Shown here: piece after piece, positions 25,438 to 33,845 of the stretch
Layout: the number at the start of each line of letters is the position of its first letter
Numbering within the stretch: the first letter of the stretch is position 1
NCBI GenBank assembly: GCA_963772845.1
Contig: CAVYYW010000015.1
Location: 1 to 35,306 of the forward strand
Source: CAVYYW01 sp963772845
Lineage (GTDB): Bacteria > Bacillota > Bacilli > Bacillales > Sporolactobacillaceae
Length of the DNA: 35,306 nucleotides
Direction: 5' to 3'
Program-made: the position numbers and the translations under genes
The notes under the pieces: model-generated
Database searches by the model: none
The model's input: the letters and a program-made list of their open reading frames with translations, nothing else
Told to the model about the DNA's origin: nothing

Positions 25438-26025
25438 TTAGGGAAAGGTTTTTCCCGGAACAGCTGGTCCTGTGGTCGCTGCCGCTTCATGATGGATTTG
25501 GTTGTGCAGATGCACCACGTCCTCCCCAAGCTTTTCAACCCGTTTAATAATATCTTTATCTTCAAGTCTTTTATCCTTGGAAAAATGATCATTGTGAGCA
25601 TAAACGGTGCCCGGTACGATATGAGCTTGAAAATAGCCAAAAAGCGGTTTCAGCTGGTGTTCAATCGCTAGAAAGTGGTGATAGGTGCCACCTGTTGCGA
25701 CCAGCCCAATCACCTTTCCTCTTAACGCATCATTTGGGATCAAATCCATGACATTTTTGAGAGCACCGGTATAAGACCCTCTATAAATAGGCGTTCCGAC
25801 AATCAAGGCGTCTGCTTCCCTAATTTTACGGATCAAGTCTCCTGTGTCCCCGCCATACAAGCTTGGATCCCTGCCATCACAGAATTGCAGTTCAAGATCG
25901 CCCAAGGTTATTAATTCGGTTGTCACATTGCTGGCAGCACCTTCTGCAAATTGAAGTGCCTTTTCTATCGTAATCATTGTCTTTGAATGAGGGGTCATAC
26001 TTCCTGATAATCCTAGAATTTTCAT
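25438..26025 (-). CDS. NAD(P)H-dependent FMN reductase (flavodoxin-like)
   Basis: The 195-aa product belongs to the NADPH-dependent FMN reductase family (SsuE/azoreductase-like, flavodoxin fold). The FMN phosphate loop is GLSGSMTPHSKTMITIEKAL (residues 4-23). The flavin-contacting loop is GTPIYRGSYTGALKNVMDLI (about 77-96) and a glycine-rich VATGGTYHHF loop follows (about 109-118). Such enzymes supply reduced FMN to two-component monooxygenases. The flavin oxidoreductase near the window start is such an enzyme type, but it lies 24 kb away and a link is only speculative. The gene stands alone with its own terminator. Confidence 0.88.
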   Translation of the reverse strand: MKILGLSGSMTPHSKTMITIEKALQFAEGAASNVTTELITLGDLELQFCDGRDPSLYGGDTGDLIRKIREADALIVGTPIYRGSYTGALKNVMDLIPNDALRGKVIGLVATGGTYHHFLAIEHQLKPLFGYFQAHIVPGTVYAHNDHFSKDKRLEDKDIIKRVEKLGEDVVHLHNQIHHEAAATTGPAVPGKTFP

Positions 26026-26258
26026 GTGAACACACCTTTTTCTGTTAGTTCTTTTTCCTTTTTTCTAACATGTGAAATACCTGTTTACTACTGTACAACT
26101 TTCGCTAATATTTTAGCATAAACACTAGTGGACCAAAGACCAGTATGCATTGCGGGAAATAAATTTAATTTGATGGGGACAAAAGCCAAACAAAGGTTTT
26201 TCTGCTCGCAAGTAAGAATAATAGGTATCATAGAACTTTTGCGGGGAAGTGAAATAAA

Positions 26259-27911
26259 ATGGATTATGACGTGATTGTAGTTGGTGCAGGGCTTGCAGGA
26301 TTAGTGGCAACGACTGAGCTTGCTGAGGCGGGAAAAAAAGTACTTTTGTTAGATCAGGAACCGGAAGCTTCTCTTGGTGGACAAGCCTGGTGGTCGTTCG
26401 GCGGTTTATTTCTTGTGGATTCACCAGAGCAACGGAGAATGGGCATCAAGGATTCCCGTGAGCTTGCCTTGCAGGATTGGCTCGGCTCCGCAGGGTTTGA
26501 CAGAGAAGGTGACGAGGATTATTGGGGCAGAAAATGGGCTGAAGCTTATGTTGACTTCGCGACGGATGAAAAGCGTGCATGGCTGCGTTCCTGCGGCATC
26601 CGGTTCTTCCCAGTCGTGGGCTGGGCTGAGCGCGGCGGCTATCTTGCTGAAGGCCACGGCAATTCGGTGCCTCGCTTTCACATTGTGTGGGGAACAGGTC
26701 CAGGCATTGTTAAACCCTTTGAAGATAAAGTCCGAGCGGCGATGAAAAAGGGTCTCGTTAACTACCTCCCTCGTCATCAGGTTAATGAGTTAATTGTGGA
26801 AAACGGCAGCATTACCGGAGTGCATGGTGAGGTGCTTGTTTCAAGCTCCGCTGCCCGCGGTGAAGCAAGCAGCCGTGAGCCGATCGGTGATTTTGAATAC
26901 TTTTCTCATGCTGTCCTTGTGACCAGCGGAGGAATCGGCGGCAACCACGCGCTCATTCAAGAGAACTGGCCGCCTCGGCTTGGTAAAGCGCCAAATATGA
27001 TTTCTGGTGTCCCTGAACACGTTGACGGGCGCATGCTCGCAATTTCTGAAAAGGCAGGCGGACGCATCGTGAATAAGGACCGCATGTGGCATTATACGGA
27101 GGGCATTAAAAACTGGGATCCGGTGTGGGCAAAGCACGGGATCAGGATTCTTCCCGGCCCCTCTTCCCTTTGGCTGGATGCAAAGGGCAAGCGTTTTCCC
27201 GCGCCTAATTTCCCTGGCTTCGATACCTTAGGAACCCTTGAAGCGATTCAGGCAACCGGCTATGACTATTCCTGGTTTATTTTGACACAAAAAATAATTG
27301 AAAAGGAATTTGCCCTGTCAGGCTCTGAACAGAATCCTGATTTAACAGGAAAAAGTATTAAAAAAGTGCTGGCCCGGATCCTGCCTGGCCCAACCGCACC
27401 AGTTAAAGCCTTCATGGATAAAGGTGAGGATTTTATTATTGCCGATAACTTGCCGGAACTCGTTGCCGGTATGAACAGACTTGCTGGGGATAAGCTGCTT
27501 GACCTTAACGAGATCGAAAAGCAAATTGTCGCAAGAGATCGGGAGTTGGATAATGCTTTTACAAAAGATCTGCAGATTATGGCACTGCGTGGCGCCCGTA
27601 AGTACCTTGGGGACAAGCTAATTAGGGTGGCTCCTCCGCATAAAATTCTTGATCCAAAAAACGGGCCGTTAATTGCTGTCCGCTTAAACATCGTCAGCCG
27701 CAAGACGCTTGGCGGGCTGCAAACCGACCTGTCCTGCAGAGTCCTTGATGCAGTGGGTAACCCTGTGGCCGGGCTGTATGCAGCAGGTGAGGTCGCGGGC
27801 TTTGGCGGCGGCGGTGTGCATGGTTACCGCTCACTTGAAGGAACCTTCCTCGGCGGATGCCTCTTTACAGGAAGACAGGCCGGGCGTGCGTTAGCAGCCT
27901 TTCTTGAGTAA
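26259..27911 (+). CDS. FAD-binding dehydrogenase (fumarate reductase/KstD-like flavoprotein)
   Basis: The 550-aa product begins with the FAD dinucleotide motif VIVVGAGLAGLVATTELAEAGKKVLLLDQ (written here as the region at residues 5-33) followed by SLGGQAWWSFGGLF. It ends with the second FAD segment GLYAAGEVAGFGGGGVHGYRSLEGTFLGG (about 500-528). These are hallmarks of the succinate dehydrogenase/fumarate reductase flavoprotein superfamily, close to 3-ketosteroid-dehydrogenase-like proteins annotated as putative FAD-binding dehydrogenases. No signal peptide or haem motif is present, so it is cytosolic. Substrate unknown. GGGGAAGTG precedes the ATG. It is a single gene. Confidence 0.88.
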   Translation: MDYDVIVVGAGLAGLVATTELAEAGKKVLLLDQEPEASLGGQAWWSFGGLFLVDSPEQRRMGIKDSRELALQDWLGSAGFDREGDEDYWGRKWAEAYVDFATDEKRAWLRSCGIRFFPVVGWAERGGYLAEGHGNSVPRFHIVWGTGPGIVKPFEDKVRAAMKKGLVNYLPRHQVNELIVENGSITGVHGEVLVSSSAARGEASSREPIGDFEYFSHAVLVTSGGIGGNHALIQENWPPRLGKAPNMISGVPEHVDGRMLAISEKAGGRIVNKDRMWHYTEGIKNWDPVWAKHGIRILPGPSSLWLDAKGKRFPAPNFPGFDTLGTLEAIQATGYDYSWFILTQKIIEKEFALSGSEQNPDLTGKSIKKVLARILPGPTAPVKAFMDKGEDFIIADNLPELVAGMNRLAGDKLLDLNEIEKQIVARDRELDNAFTKDLQIMALRGARKYLGDKLIRVAPPHKILDPKNGPLIAVRLNIVSRKTLGGLQTDLSCRVLDAVGNPVAGLYAAGEVAGFGGGGVHGYRSLEGTFLGGCLFTGRQAGRALAAFLE

Positions 27912-28061
27912 GAATTCTATTGGACTAGCAGGCATGTGGGGCGCGCGAGCGGGCGTCCAAGACTTCAGTTTCAGGGATCTCGGCCGCCCGTAATTCCAGG
28001 TCGAGTAATATGAATCTCCATTCTGTGGACTTTAGGTTGCCTTTTGTCCATTATATTCCAA

Positions 28062-28405
28062 ATGAACGCCCTTTTTTCTGTTTTTTGACCCCGTTTGGTC
28101 GTTCATCGACCTTATGAACGCCCTTTCTCCTGATTTTCGACCCCGTTTGGTCGTTCATCGACCTTATGAACGCCCTTTTTCCTGTTTTTTGACCCCGTTT
28201 GGTCGTTCATCGACCTTATGAACGCCCTTTCTCCTGCTTTTGACCCCGTTTGTCGTTCATCGCCTATGAACACCCTTTTTCTGTTCCTTATGAACGCCCT
28301 TTTCTTCTCTGTTTTTTGACCCCGTTTGGTCGTTCATCGACCTTATGAACGCCCTTTCTCCTGCTTTTTGACCCCGTTTGGTCCTTCATCGCCTTTATGA
28401 AGGAC
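28062..28405 (+). repeat. 52-bp tandem repeat array, family A, locus 1
   Basis: Units begin ATGAACGCCC and start at 28062, 28114, 28166, 28218, 28266, 28290 and 28345, ending in a variant ATGAAGGAC at 28397. Three successive units are exactly 52 bp; one is truncated (24 bp) and others are 48-55 bp. Each full unit holds ATGAACG and CGTTCAT arms plus a nested GACC/GGTC dyad. Between units CGTTCAT-N7-ATGAACG forms a 7-bp hairpin. The upstream flank (about 27955-28061) is diverged but alignable to that of locus 2. Confidence 0.9.
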
Positions 28406-28435
28406 ATTTCTCTACAAGCTTTCCAAAAGCAAAAA

Positions 28436-28477
28436 AAGTGCAGACCATATCCCATTGTGGACATACGATCTGCACTC
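28436..28477 (-). terminator. Terminator of htpG
   Basis: Long hairpin with AGTGCAGA/TCTGCACT at its base, followed on the minus strand by TTTTTTGC. It lies 60 bp past the htpG stop. Confidence 0.8.
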
Positions 28478-28490
28478 TAAAAGCATTAAA

Positions 28491-28505
28491 TGGACTTTTT
28501 CAGTG
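28491..28505 (+). repeat. 15-bp inverted-repeat end, partner of 33846-33860
   Basis: TGGACTTTTTCAGTG is the exact reverse complement of 33846-33860. It resembles the end of a mobile or MITE-like element associated with the family A repeats. Confidence 0.55.
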
Positions 28506-28536
28506 TCCCCATTTCTGCAAAGGGGCTTATTCGTTT

Positions 28537-30417
28537 TTATACCATCACTTTACAAATATCATTCGTGAACTCAACTGGATCGCTGATTGGCAGGCCTTCA
28601 ATCAGCAGAGCCTGATTGTACAGGAGATTCGTATACAGATTCAGTTTCCCTTTATCCTTTTCTAAGGCGTCTTTTAATGAGCTGAATACTTCGTGGTTCG
28701 GGTTAATCTCAAGCACCTTGTCTGCCTTCACGTTTTGGTTATCAGGCATGGCTTTCAAGATTTTTTCCATTTCGATGGTGACTTCCCCGTCCGCTGTCAG
28801 GCATACAGGGTGAGATTTCAATCTTTTAGACACTCTAACATCCTTTACTTTTCCGGAAAGAGTGGCTTTCATGTAATCAAAAAGCTCCTGGTTTTCCTTC
28901 TTTTCTGCCTCATTGTTGCTTTTATCTTCTTCCGATTCAATTCCCAGATCACCGCTTGAGACGGATTTGAATTCTTTTTCTTTATAAGTCATGAGCATTT
29001 TAATGGCAAATTCGTCAATGTCTTCAGTGAAATACAGGATTTCATACCCTTTATCCGCGACCATCTCTGTCTGCGGCAGCTTCTCAATTCGCTCATGTGT
29101 TTCTCCCGTAGCATAATAAATGTACTTTTGATCCTCTGGCATTCTGGATACATATTCATCCAGTGTGACGGATTTTTTCTCTTTTGAGGAGTGGAACATT
29201 AGTAAGTCCTGCAGTTCTTCCTTATGCGCTCCGAAATCACTGTAAACCCCATATTTCATTTGTCTGCCAAAAGATTTATAGAATTCATTATATTTTTCCC
29301 TGTCATCCTTAAGTAACCGCTGCAATTGGCTGGTTATTTTTTTCCTGATATTCTTTGCAATCAGCTTCAGCTGACGGTCGTGCTGCAAAATTTCCCTTGA
29401 AATATTAAGAGATAAATCCTCAGAATCTACCATCCCTTTGACAAAACTGTAGTAGTCCGGAAGCAGATCTGAACACTTTTCCATAATCAGGACGCCATTC
29501 GAATAAAGCTCCAGGCCCTTTTCATACTCTTTAGTATAATAGTCGAACGGGATGTTCTCGGGGATAAATAGAATGGCATTATACCTTACTGCCCCATCCA
29601 CCTTGATATGGATATGCTTGAGCGGCTTGTCATAACCGTAATGTTTCTCTGAATAAAACGTCTCGTAATCCTCATCCGTGAGTTCATTTTTGTTCTTGCG
29701 CCAGATTGGCACCATGCTGTTGACTGTCTGTTCTTCCTGGATCTCTTCAAACTCGGTTTCGCTGCCCTCTTTTGGCCTTGATTCGGTAACTTCCATTTTG
29801 ATCGGATAGCGGATAAAATCAGAGTATTTTTTGATAATCGTTTTTATGCGGGGCTCTTCCAGATAATCATCATAGGTCTCATCTTCGGTATTCTCTTTAA
29901 TTCTCAAAGTGATCTCCGTACCAAGATCGGCTTTTTCACAAGGCTCGATCGTGTAGCCGTCAGCACCCTGTGATTCCCATTTATACGCTTCTTCACTCCC
30001 AAACGCGCGGGTAACAACCGTCACATCGTCCGCAACCATGAATGCCGAATAGAAGCCGACCCCGAACTGGCCGATAATTTCTTGGCCATCCTTCATTTCA
30101 TTGTCATTCTTAAAAGCAAGAGAGCCGCTCTTGGCAATAATCCCAAGATTATTTTCCAGCTCTTCTTTCGTCATGCCGATTCCGGTGTCTGTCAGCTTTA
30201 AGGTCCTGTTCTCCTTATCCGCCTCCACTTTTATGTAATAGCTGTCTTTATTAAATGTTAAAGAATCGTCCGTTAAAGCCTTGTAGTAGATTTTGTCAAT
30301 CGCATCACTGGCGTTGGAAATCAGCTCTCTTAAAAAAATCTCCTTATGAGAATAAATAGAGTTGATCATCATTTCCAGCAGGCGTTTGGATTCCGCTTGA
30401 AACTGCTTTTTCTCCAT
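28537..30417 (-). CDS. htpG: Molecular chaperone HtpG (Hsp90 family)
   Basis: The product of 626 aa (start ATG 30417, with AAAGGGG ten bases upstream) has the size of B. subtilis HtpG; a frame 21 codons longer exists (from 30480) but lacks support. Bergerat-fold ATP motifs are clear: LRELISNASDAIDK (about residues 28-41), LTDTGIGMTKEEL (about 73-85) and GQFGVGFYSAFMV (about 112-124). The middle and C-terminal dimerisation domains are complete. It is a cytosolic ATP-dependent chaperone. No CIRCE element is visible upstream, consistent with the HrcA-independent htpG of B. subtilis. It is preceded by a good sigma-A-type promoter. Confidence 0.97.
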   Translation of the reverse strand: MEKKQFQAESKRLLEMMINSIYSHKEIFLRELISNASDAIDKIYYKALTDDSLTFNKDSYYIKVEADKENRTLKLTDTGIGMTKEELENNLGIIAKSGSLAFKNDNEMKDGQEIIGQFGVGFYSAFMVADDVTVVTRAFGSEEAYKWESQGADGYTIEPCEKADLGTEITLRIKENTEDETYDDYLEEPRIKTIIKKYSDFIRYPIKMEVTESRPKEGSETEFEEIQEEQTVNSMVPIWRKNKNELTDEDYETFYSEKHYGYDKPLKHIHIKVDGAVRYNAILFIPENIPFDYYTKEYEKGLELYSNGVLIMEKCSDLLPDYYSFVKGMVDSEDLSLNISREILQHDRQLKLIAKNIRKKITSQLQRLLKDDREKYNEFYKSFGRQMKYGVYSDFGAHKEELQDLLMFHSSKEKKSVTLDEYVSRMPEDQKYIYYATGETHERIEKLPQTEMVADKGYEILYFTEDIDEFAIKMLMTYKEKEFKSVSSGDLGIESEEDKSNNEAEKKENQELFDYMKATLSGKVKDVRVSKRLKSHPVCLTADGEVTIEMEKILKAMPDNQNVKADKVLEINPNHEVFSSLKDALEKDKGKLNLYTNLLYNQALLIEGLPISDPVEFTNDICKVMV

Positions 30418-30484
30418 TTCAATGTTTCCCCTTTCTGTCTCTTCATCAGTCAGCATCCCTGAACGATTCGTGCTGATCAATAAT

Positions 30485-30513
30485 TAAATATCATATGCTG
30501 CGATTAGTGTCAA
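30485..30513 (-). promoter_or_regulatory. Sigma-A promoter of htpG
   Basis: On the minus strand TTGACA (30513-30508), 17 bases, then TATTTA (30490-30485), about 70 bp upstream of the htpG ATG. Confidence 0.65.
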
Positions 30514-30528
30514 TAGTTTTTCTTTTCA

Positions 30529-31680
30529 TTAAACAAACTCAATATGTCTATTATTATAGTCAATAATTAATTTTCCATTTATTGCGCTATCACTCCCAAG
30601 AACCCCATCTAGTTTAAAGAAGGTGGCATACTCTGTTAAACTCATTCGCATGTTCTGGAATGTAAAAGCTTTGTTTTCATCCAAAATTATGGACAGTTTT
30701 TGGATAACCTCCATCTCAACCTCCTTCACCCCGCCTATCCCTCCAGCGTTAATTTTGCTTTTTGTGAGGCTGATATTATTTAATTTAGATTTTATACTTT
30801 GACCGAAATAAGTCTTATTCGCGCCGGTATCCAACCCAAAAAATAGTGGTGTCTGATCCTCCGCCTTAACTTTGACAATGGGATAGCCGCAGAAGAACAG
30901 ATTCGTTTCTTCATGATTTATTAATTTAGGTTTCGCGATCGTGACACCGTTCTTCTGGTAGTCAATTTCCAAATAAATATTTCGAATAATATCCCAGCCA
31001 ATAATCCCGTCTATAATGATCTCATCTTTGATTTTCGGATGACTAATCGTTAACTGATCATCTGATAGGACTAATACCGGTTGGTGGCCAATCGTCAGGT
31101 CCTGCATAGACATCGTCTTTATAAAAGCTAACTCGGTCCCTACACTTTCATTCGTTGAACTCCCAACTTCAATAGCCATATTATCTATTATTCTCAGATT
31201 GCAGTCGTTTGCTGTGGACTGCGAGACCACACTCATGCCCGCTCCAGTATCAAGCCAAAAACATTTTTTCCGGCCATTCACCATGACCTCAATGGTTGGT
31301 GATCCAGATGCGCTTAATGTCATAGGAAGTCGGATTGAATCGCTTCCAAATGAAAAAATCGTTTCATTGAATTTACTGAGCGCGCCAGCGATTAAGCGGT
31401 CATTGATTTCGATGTTTTCGTCCTTCATGAGACCAAGAGTTTCTATTTGTGCCCAATTCGAATGAGCAAAATAGATATCAAACAAGAGTGACGCACACTG
31501 ATTCGTGATATCTGAGCAAGTTGAATGTGTGTAAAGCTGCCGCAATAATTCTTCAGCAGCCTTATCTTTTCCTTCAGTAATCAGGATTAAAGCGTTTAAA
31601 AAGCTGGCGGACTCATCATCTGAATTTCTTGCGTTCATAGAATCAAAATCAAAGACTTCCCATCTTTTCATTGCCTCCAA
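30529..31680 (-). CDS. Double-domain retropepsin-like aspartyl protease family protein
   Basis: The 383-aa product has an N-terminal helical region (about residues 20-105, possibly TPR-like) followed by two retropepsin-like domains. Domain 1 has FWLDTGAGMSVVS (D144) and the flap-side closing motif DGIIGWDII (about 224-232). Domain 2 has FFGLDTGANKTYF (D284) and DGVLGSDSA (about 358-366). Two DTGA motifs in one chain mimic a covalent dimer, as in pepsins, whereas most bacterial retropepsins carry one. No signal peptide or anchor is visible, so it would be cytosolic. The start is TTG 31680 (AGGGGGT nine bases upstream); ATG 31671 is too close to GGAGG. It ends just upstream of the htpG promoter. 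Confidence 0.82.
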   Translation of the reverse strand: MEAMKRWEVFDFDSMNARNSDDESASFLNALILITEGKDKAAEELLRQLYTHSTCSDITNQCASLLFDIYFAHSNWAQIETLGLMKDENIEINDRLIAGALSKFNETIFSFGSDSIRLPMTLSASGSPTIEVMVNGRKKCFWLDTGAGMSVVSQSTANDCNLRIIDNMAIEVGSSTNESVGTELAFIKTMSMQDLTIGHQPVLVLSDDQLTISHPKIKDEIIIDGIIGWDIIRNIYLEIDYQKNGVTIAKPKLINHEETNLFFCGYPIVKVKAEDQTPLFFGLDTGANKTYFGQSIKSKLNNISLTKSKINAGGIGGVKEVEMEVIQKLSIILDENKAFTFQNMRMSLTEYATFFKLDGVLGSDSAINGKLIIDYNNRHIEFV

Positions 31681-31735
31681 AAAAATACCCCCTATTAAAA
31701 TGCTGGTTTTGTTTTATAAATCAATTCGTTATTAA

Positions 31736-31861
31736 TGTCTTCAATCCTTTAATCCAGAATATCTGAATCCTGGCATAATGGAAGAATTTATGGCGCGCCT
31801 ACATAAATTGAATCAGGATCATCGTGTGGGAACAGATCCTGACGACTTTGTTTTTAATTAA
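31736..31861 (+). pseudogene. Possible gene remnant, C-terminal tail of an unknown protein
   Basis: A plus-strand frame open from just after a TAA (31733-31735) reads like protein sequence (SFNPEYLNPGIMEEFMARL, then NQDHRVGTDPDDFVFN) and ends at TAA 31859-31861, ten bases before a GC-rich hairpin. The first ATG (31778) would give only 27 aa and has no ribosome binding site. This looks like the 3' end of a gene whose front has been lost. I do not recognise the parent family. A chance frame cannot be excluded. Confidence 0.35.
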
Positions 31862-31870
31862 AATTACATC

Positions 31871-31898
31871 GCGCCGGTCGGAGCCGGCGCTTCCTTAT
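31871..31898 (+). terminator. GC-rich hairpin after the gene remnant
   Basis: GCGCCGG (31871-31877) and CCGGCGC (31884-31890) with a 6-nt loop, followed by TTCCTTATT. Terminator-like in the plus direction, with a weak U-tract. Confidence 0.55.
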
Positions 31899-31987
31899 TG
31901 ATATTCATATATTAATTTTGCGAAAAAAACGCGTTGGGCGATCCGCCTGGTTGGCTGTTCACGCAGAAAATGTCAAAAGTGGTGGTT

Positions 31988-32351
31988 GCGAGCCATCTAT
32001 GACCCAAAATCCTAAATGGATGGCCCTAAAGGAGGTGTTTGCGGCCATCTATGACCCTAAATCCTAAATGGATGGCCCTAAAGGAGGTGTTTGCGGCCAT
32101 TTATGACCCTAAATCCTGAAAAAATGGCCCTAAAGGAGGTGTTTGCGGCCATCTATGACTCAAAATCCTAAATGGATGGCCCTAAAGCAGGCGTTTGCGG
32201 CCATCTATGACCCAAAATCCTAAAGGATGGCCCTAAAGCAGGCGGTTGCGGCCATCTATGACCCAAAATCCTGAAAAAATGGCCCTAAAGGAGGTGTTTG
32301 CGGCCATCTATGACCCAAAATCCTAAATGGATGGCCCTAAAGGAGGTGTTA
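31988..32351. repeat. 52-bp tandem repeat array, family B, seven copies
   Basis: Copies start at 31988, 32041, 32093, 32145, 32197, 32248 and 32300 (lengths 53, 52, 52, 52, 51, 52, 52). Each begins GCGGCCAT (copy 1 GCGAGCCAT). Arms GGCCATC and GATGGCC frame a loop of about 21 nt. In copy 3 the arms are GGCCATT and AATGGCC, a paired change; in copy 6 only the right arm changed. Copies 1, 2, 3, 6 and 7 carry AAAGGAGGTG, a full Shine-Dalgarno core; copies 4 and 5 have AAAGCAGGCG. The array begins 20 bp after the sigL stop. Confidence 0.92.
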
Positions 32352-32370
32352 CGGTGGGTTGATTACTATA

Positions 32371-33615
32371 TTAGTGCCTAACATTTCTTCTTCTCTCCAT
32401 CGAAGAAGGAATCTTTTCTGCTTTTCGGTATTTTGCCACTGTCCGCCTGGAAATAATAATTCCTGATTTTGCTTTCAGATGATCTGCTATCGCCTGATCA
32501 GAGAACGGTTGATTCTTTCTTTCGGAAAGAATCATCTCCCGAATGCTGTCTTTGACCCAAGCACTTGAAACCATGGAACCATCTTTTTTGTTAAGACCCG
32601 TGGAAAAAGCAATTTTAAGAGGAAAAACACCCACAGGCGTTTCCATGACCTTATCCTTTACTGCACGGCTGACTGTCGACTCATGCATGTGGATTTCTTC
32701 ACTCACCTCATGAATGGTAAGAGGATTTAAGAAAGAAAATCCCTGGAGAAAAAATTCACGCTGTTTCTCTATTAATACTTTCATAATAGCCGTTAAGGTT
32801 GTCTGGCGCTGCTCTACAGCCCGCTGCAGCATTTTAGCCTGTACCTGACAGGATTTCAGATAAACTTTACCTTCCGACTCATTCCAGTTCTGATAAGCAG
32901 AATTTAACCTAACTGGAATAACAGGAATAGAGAACTTTATCTCGCCTGAATGAATGGATATTTTTACGTCCGGCTTATTATAAATGGTTGGAGAACCCGT
33001 TAATCCCTGGCAAGGGAAGGGTTTAAACTGCGATAGTTTGTGATGAATGCTTTGAAGCAAGTCTTCTGAAGCCTTAACCTTTGTCATAAGAAACGATTTA
33101 TTTTCATCGATCAGGTCTGTGAGAAAGAATTGAATCACCTCGTGCATTAGGAGATCATTCGGATAGGTTTCAAGTGCCTGAAAAAGGAGAAAGGCTTGCC
33201 AGTCGATGCAGCCAATTCCTGCAGGATCTAACTGCTGAAGCGTTGTGCGTGCTTCGCTAACGACATCCGAATCCGTATACAATTCATTTGCCAAGTCCTC
33301 ATCAGATTCACTAAGAAATCCGCGTTCATTTAAACGATCAACTAAAAAAGGCAGAACCTGAGCAATTTTTTTATCTAGTTGGAGCCATCTGATCTGCTCA
33401 TGAATATCATCTCTCCAACTTACCTCCCTTTCTGGAAGATGCTGTGTGAAATCCTGATAATCAGCGGCTGGCCGAAATTCTAACAAAGGGTTTTCAAGCG
33501 TTTTTTCTTCAATATAACGTTCCAGATCAGCGATCGGATACGTCAACAGATGAATACCTTGACGCAATTCTTCCGTAATAAAGAGTTTCATTGACTGCCT
33601 TTGTTCAAGCTTCAT
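32371..33615 (-). CDS. sigL: RNA polymerase sigma-54 factor
   Basis: The 414-aa product is sigma-54 (RpoN/SigL), which directs RNA polymerase to -24/-12 promoters and needs an AAA+ activator. The glutamine-rich region I is at the N-terminus (KLEQRQSMKLFITEELRQGIHLL region, then ENPLLEF at about residues 41-47). The core-binding domain has DPAGIG. The DNA-binding domain has IHMHESTVSRAVKDK, and the C-terminal RpoN box reads SRRTVAKYRKAEKIPSS (about 389-405; consensus ARRTVAKYRE). It is slightly shorter than B. subtilis SigL (436 aa). No sigma-54 activator or -24/-12 promoter is evident in this window. GAAAGGAGAAG precedes the ATG. Confidence 0.95.
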   Translation of the reverse strand: MKLEQRQSMKLFITEELRQGIHLLTYPIADLERYIEEKTLENPLLEFRPAADYQDFTQHLPEREVSWRDDIHEQIRWLQLDKKIAQVLPFLVDRLNERGFLSESDEDLANELYTDSDVVSEARTTLQQLDPAGIGCIDWQAFLLFQALETYPNDLLMHEVIQFFLTDLIDENKSFLMTKVKASEDLLQSIHHKLSQFKPFPCQGLTGSPTIYNKPDVKISIHSGEIKFSIPVIPVRLNSAYQNWNESEGKVYLKSCQVQAKMLQRAVEQRQTTLTAIMKVLIEKQREFFLQGFSFLNPLTIHEVSEEIHMHESTVSRAVKDKVMETPVGVFPLKIAFSTGLNKKDGSMVSSAWVKDSIREMILSERKNQPFSDQAIADHLKAKSGIIISRRTVAKYRKAEKIPSSMERRRNVRH

Positions 33616-33647
33616 AGATGCTTCTCCTTTCGCCCTTTCATCATTTG

Positions 33648-33656
33648 ATTATAACA
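33648..33656 (-). promoter_or_regulatory. Extended -10 promoter of sigL
   Basis: On the minus strand TGTTATAAT (33656-33648) matches the extended -10 TGnTATAAT. No strong -35 is visible. It lies about 33 bp upstream of the sigL ATG. Confidence 0.5.
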
Positions 33657-33845
33657 ATTAATAGTCAGAAAAAAATGATAATGTCTCGCTAACAGCTCGT
33701 CTTATAGCCAAAATTAACTTCTAAAGCGCATCACAATGCACTAAATACGTTGATTGGAGCGATTGGCACGAAATCCCTCGAAAATGCACATGCTTATAGA
33801 TGAAAGAAAGAAATACTCTAAACTTCTGCAGAATTAGCGTGTGAC

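Noticed and set aside
28378..28665. 95-codon plus-strand frame at the end of the family A array
   Set aside because: It runs through the last repeat, the htpG terminator and the 3' end of htpG on the opposite strand, so it is a shadow frame.
30418..30480. HtpG start 21 codons upstream
   Set aside because: MEKKQFQAESK at 30417 matches the conserved family N-terminus and has a proper ribosome binding site.
30418..30528. CIRCE operator upstream of htpG
   Set aside because: No TTAGCACTC-N9-GAGTGCTAA inverted repeat is present.
31999..32351. Short ATG frames inside the family B repeats
   Set aside because: The 52-bp period is not a multiple of three, so frames rotate and stop within about 22 codons. 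The AAAGGAGGTG block is also too far from the ATG (about 13-15 nt) for normal initiation.
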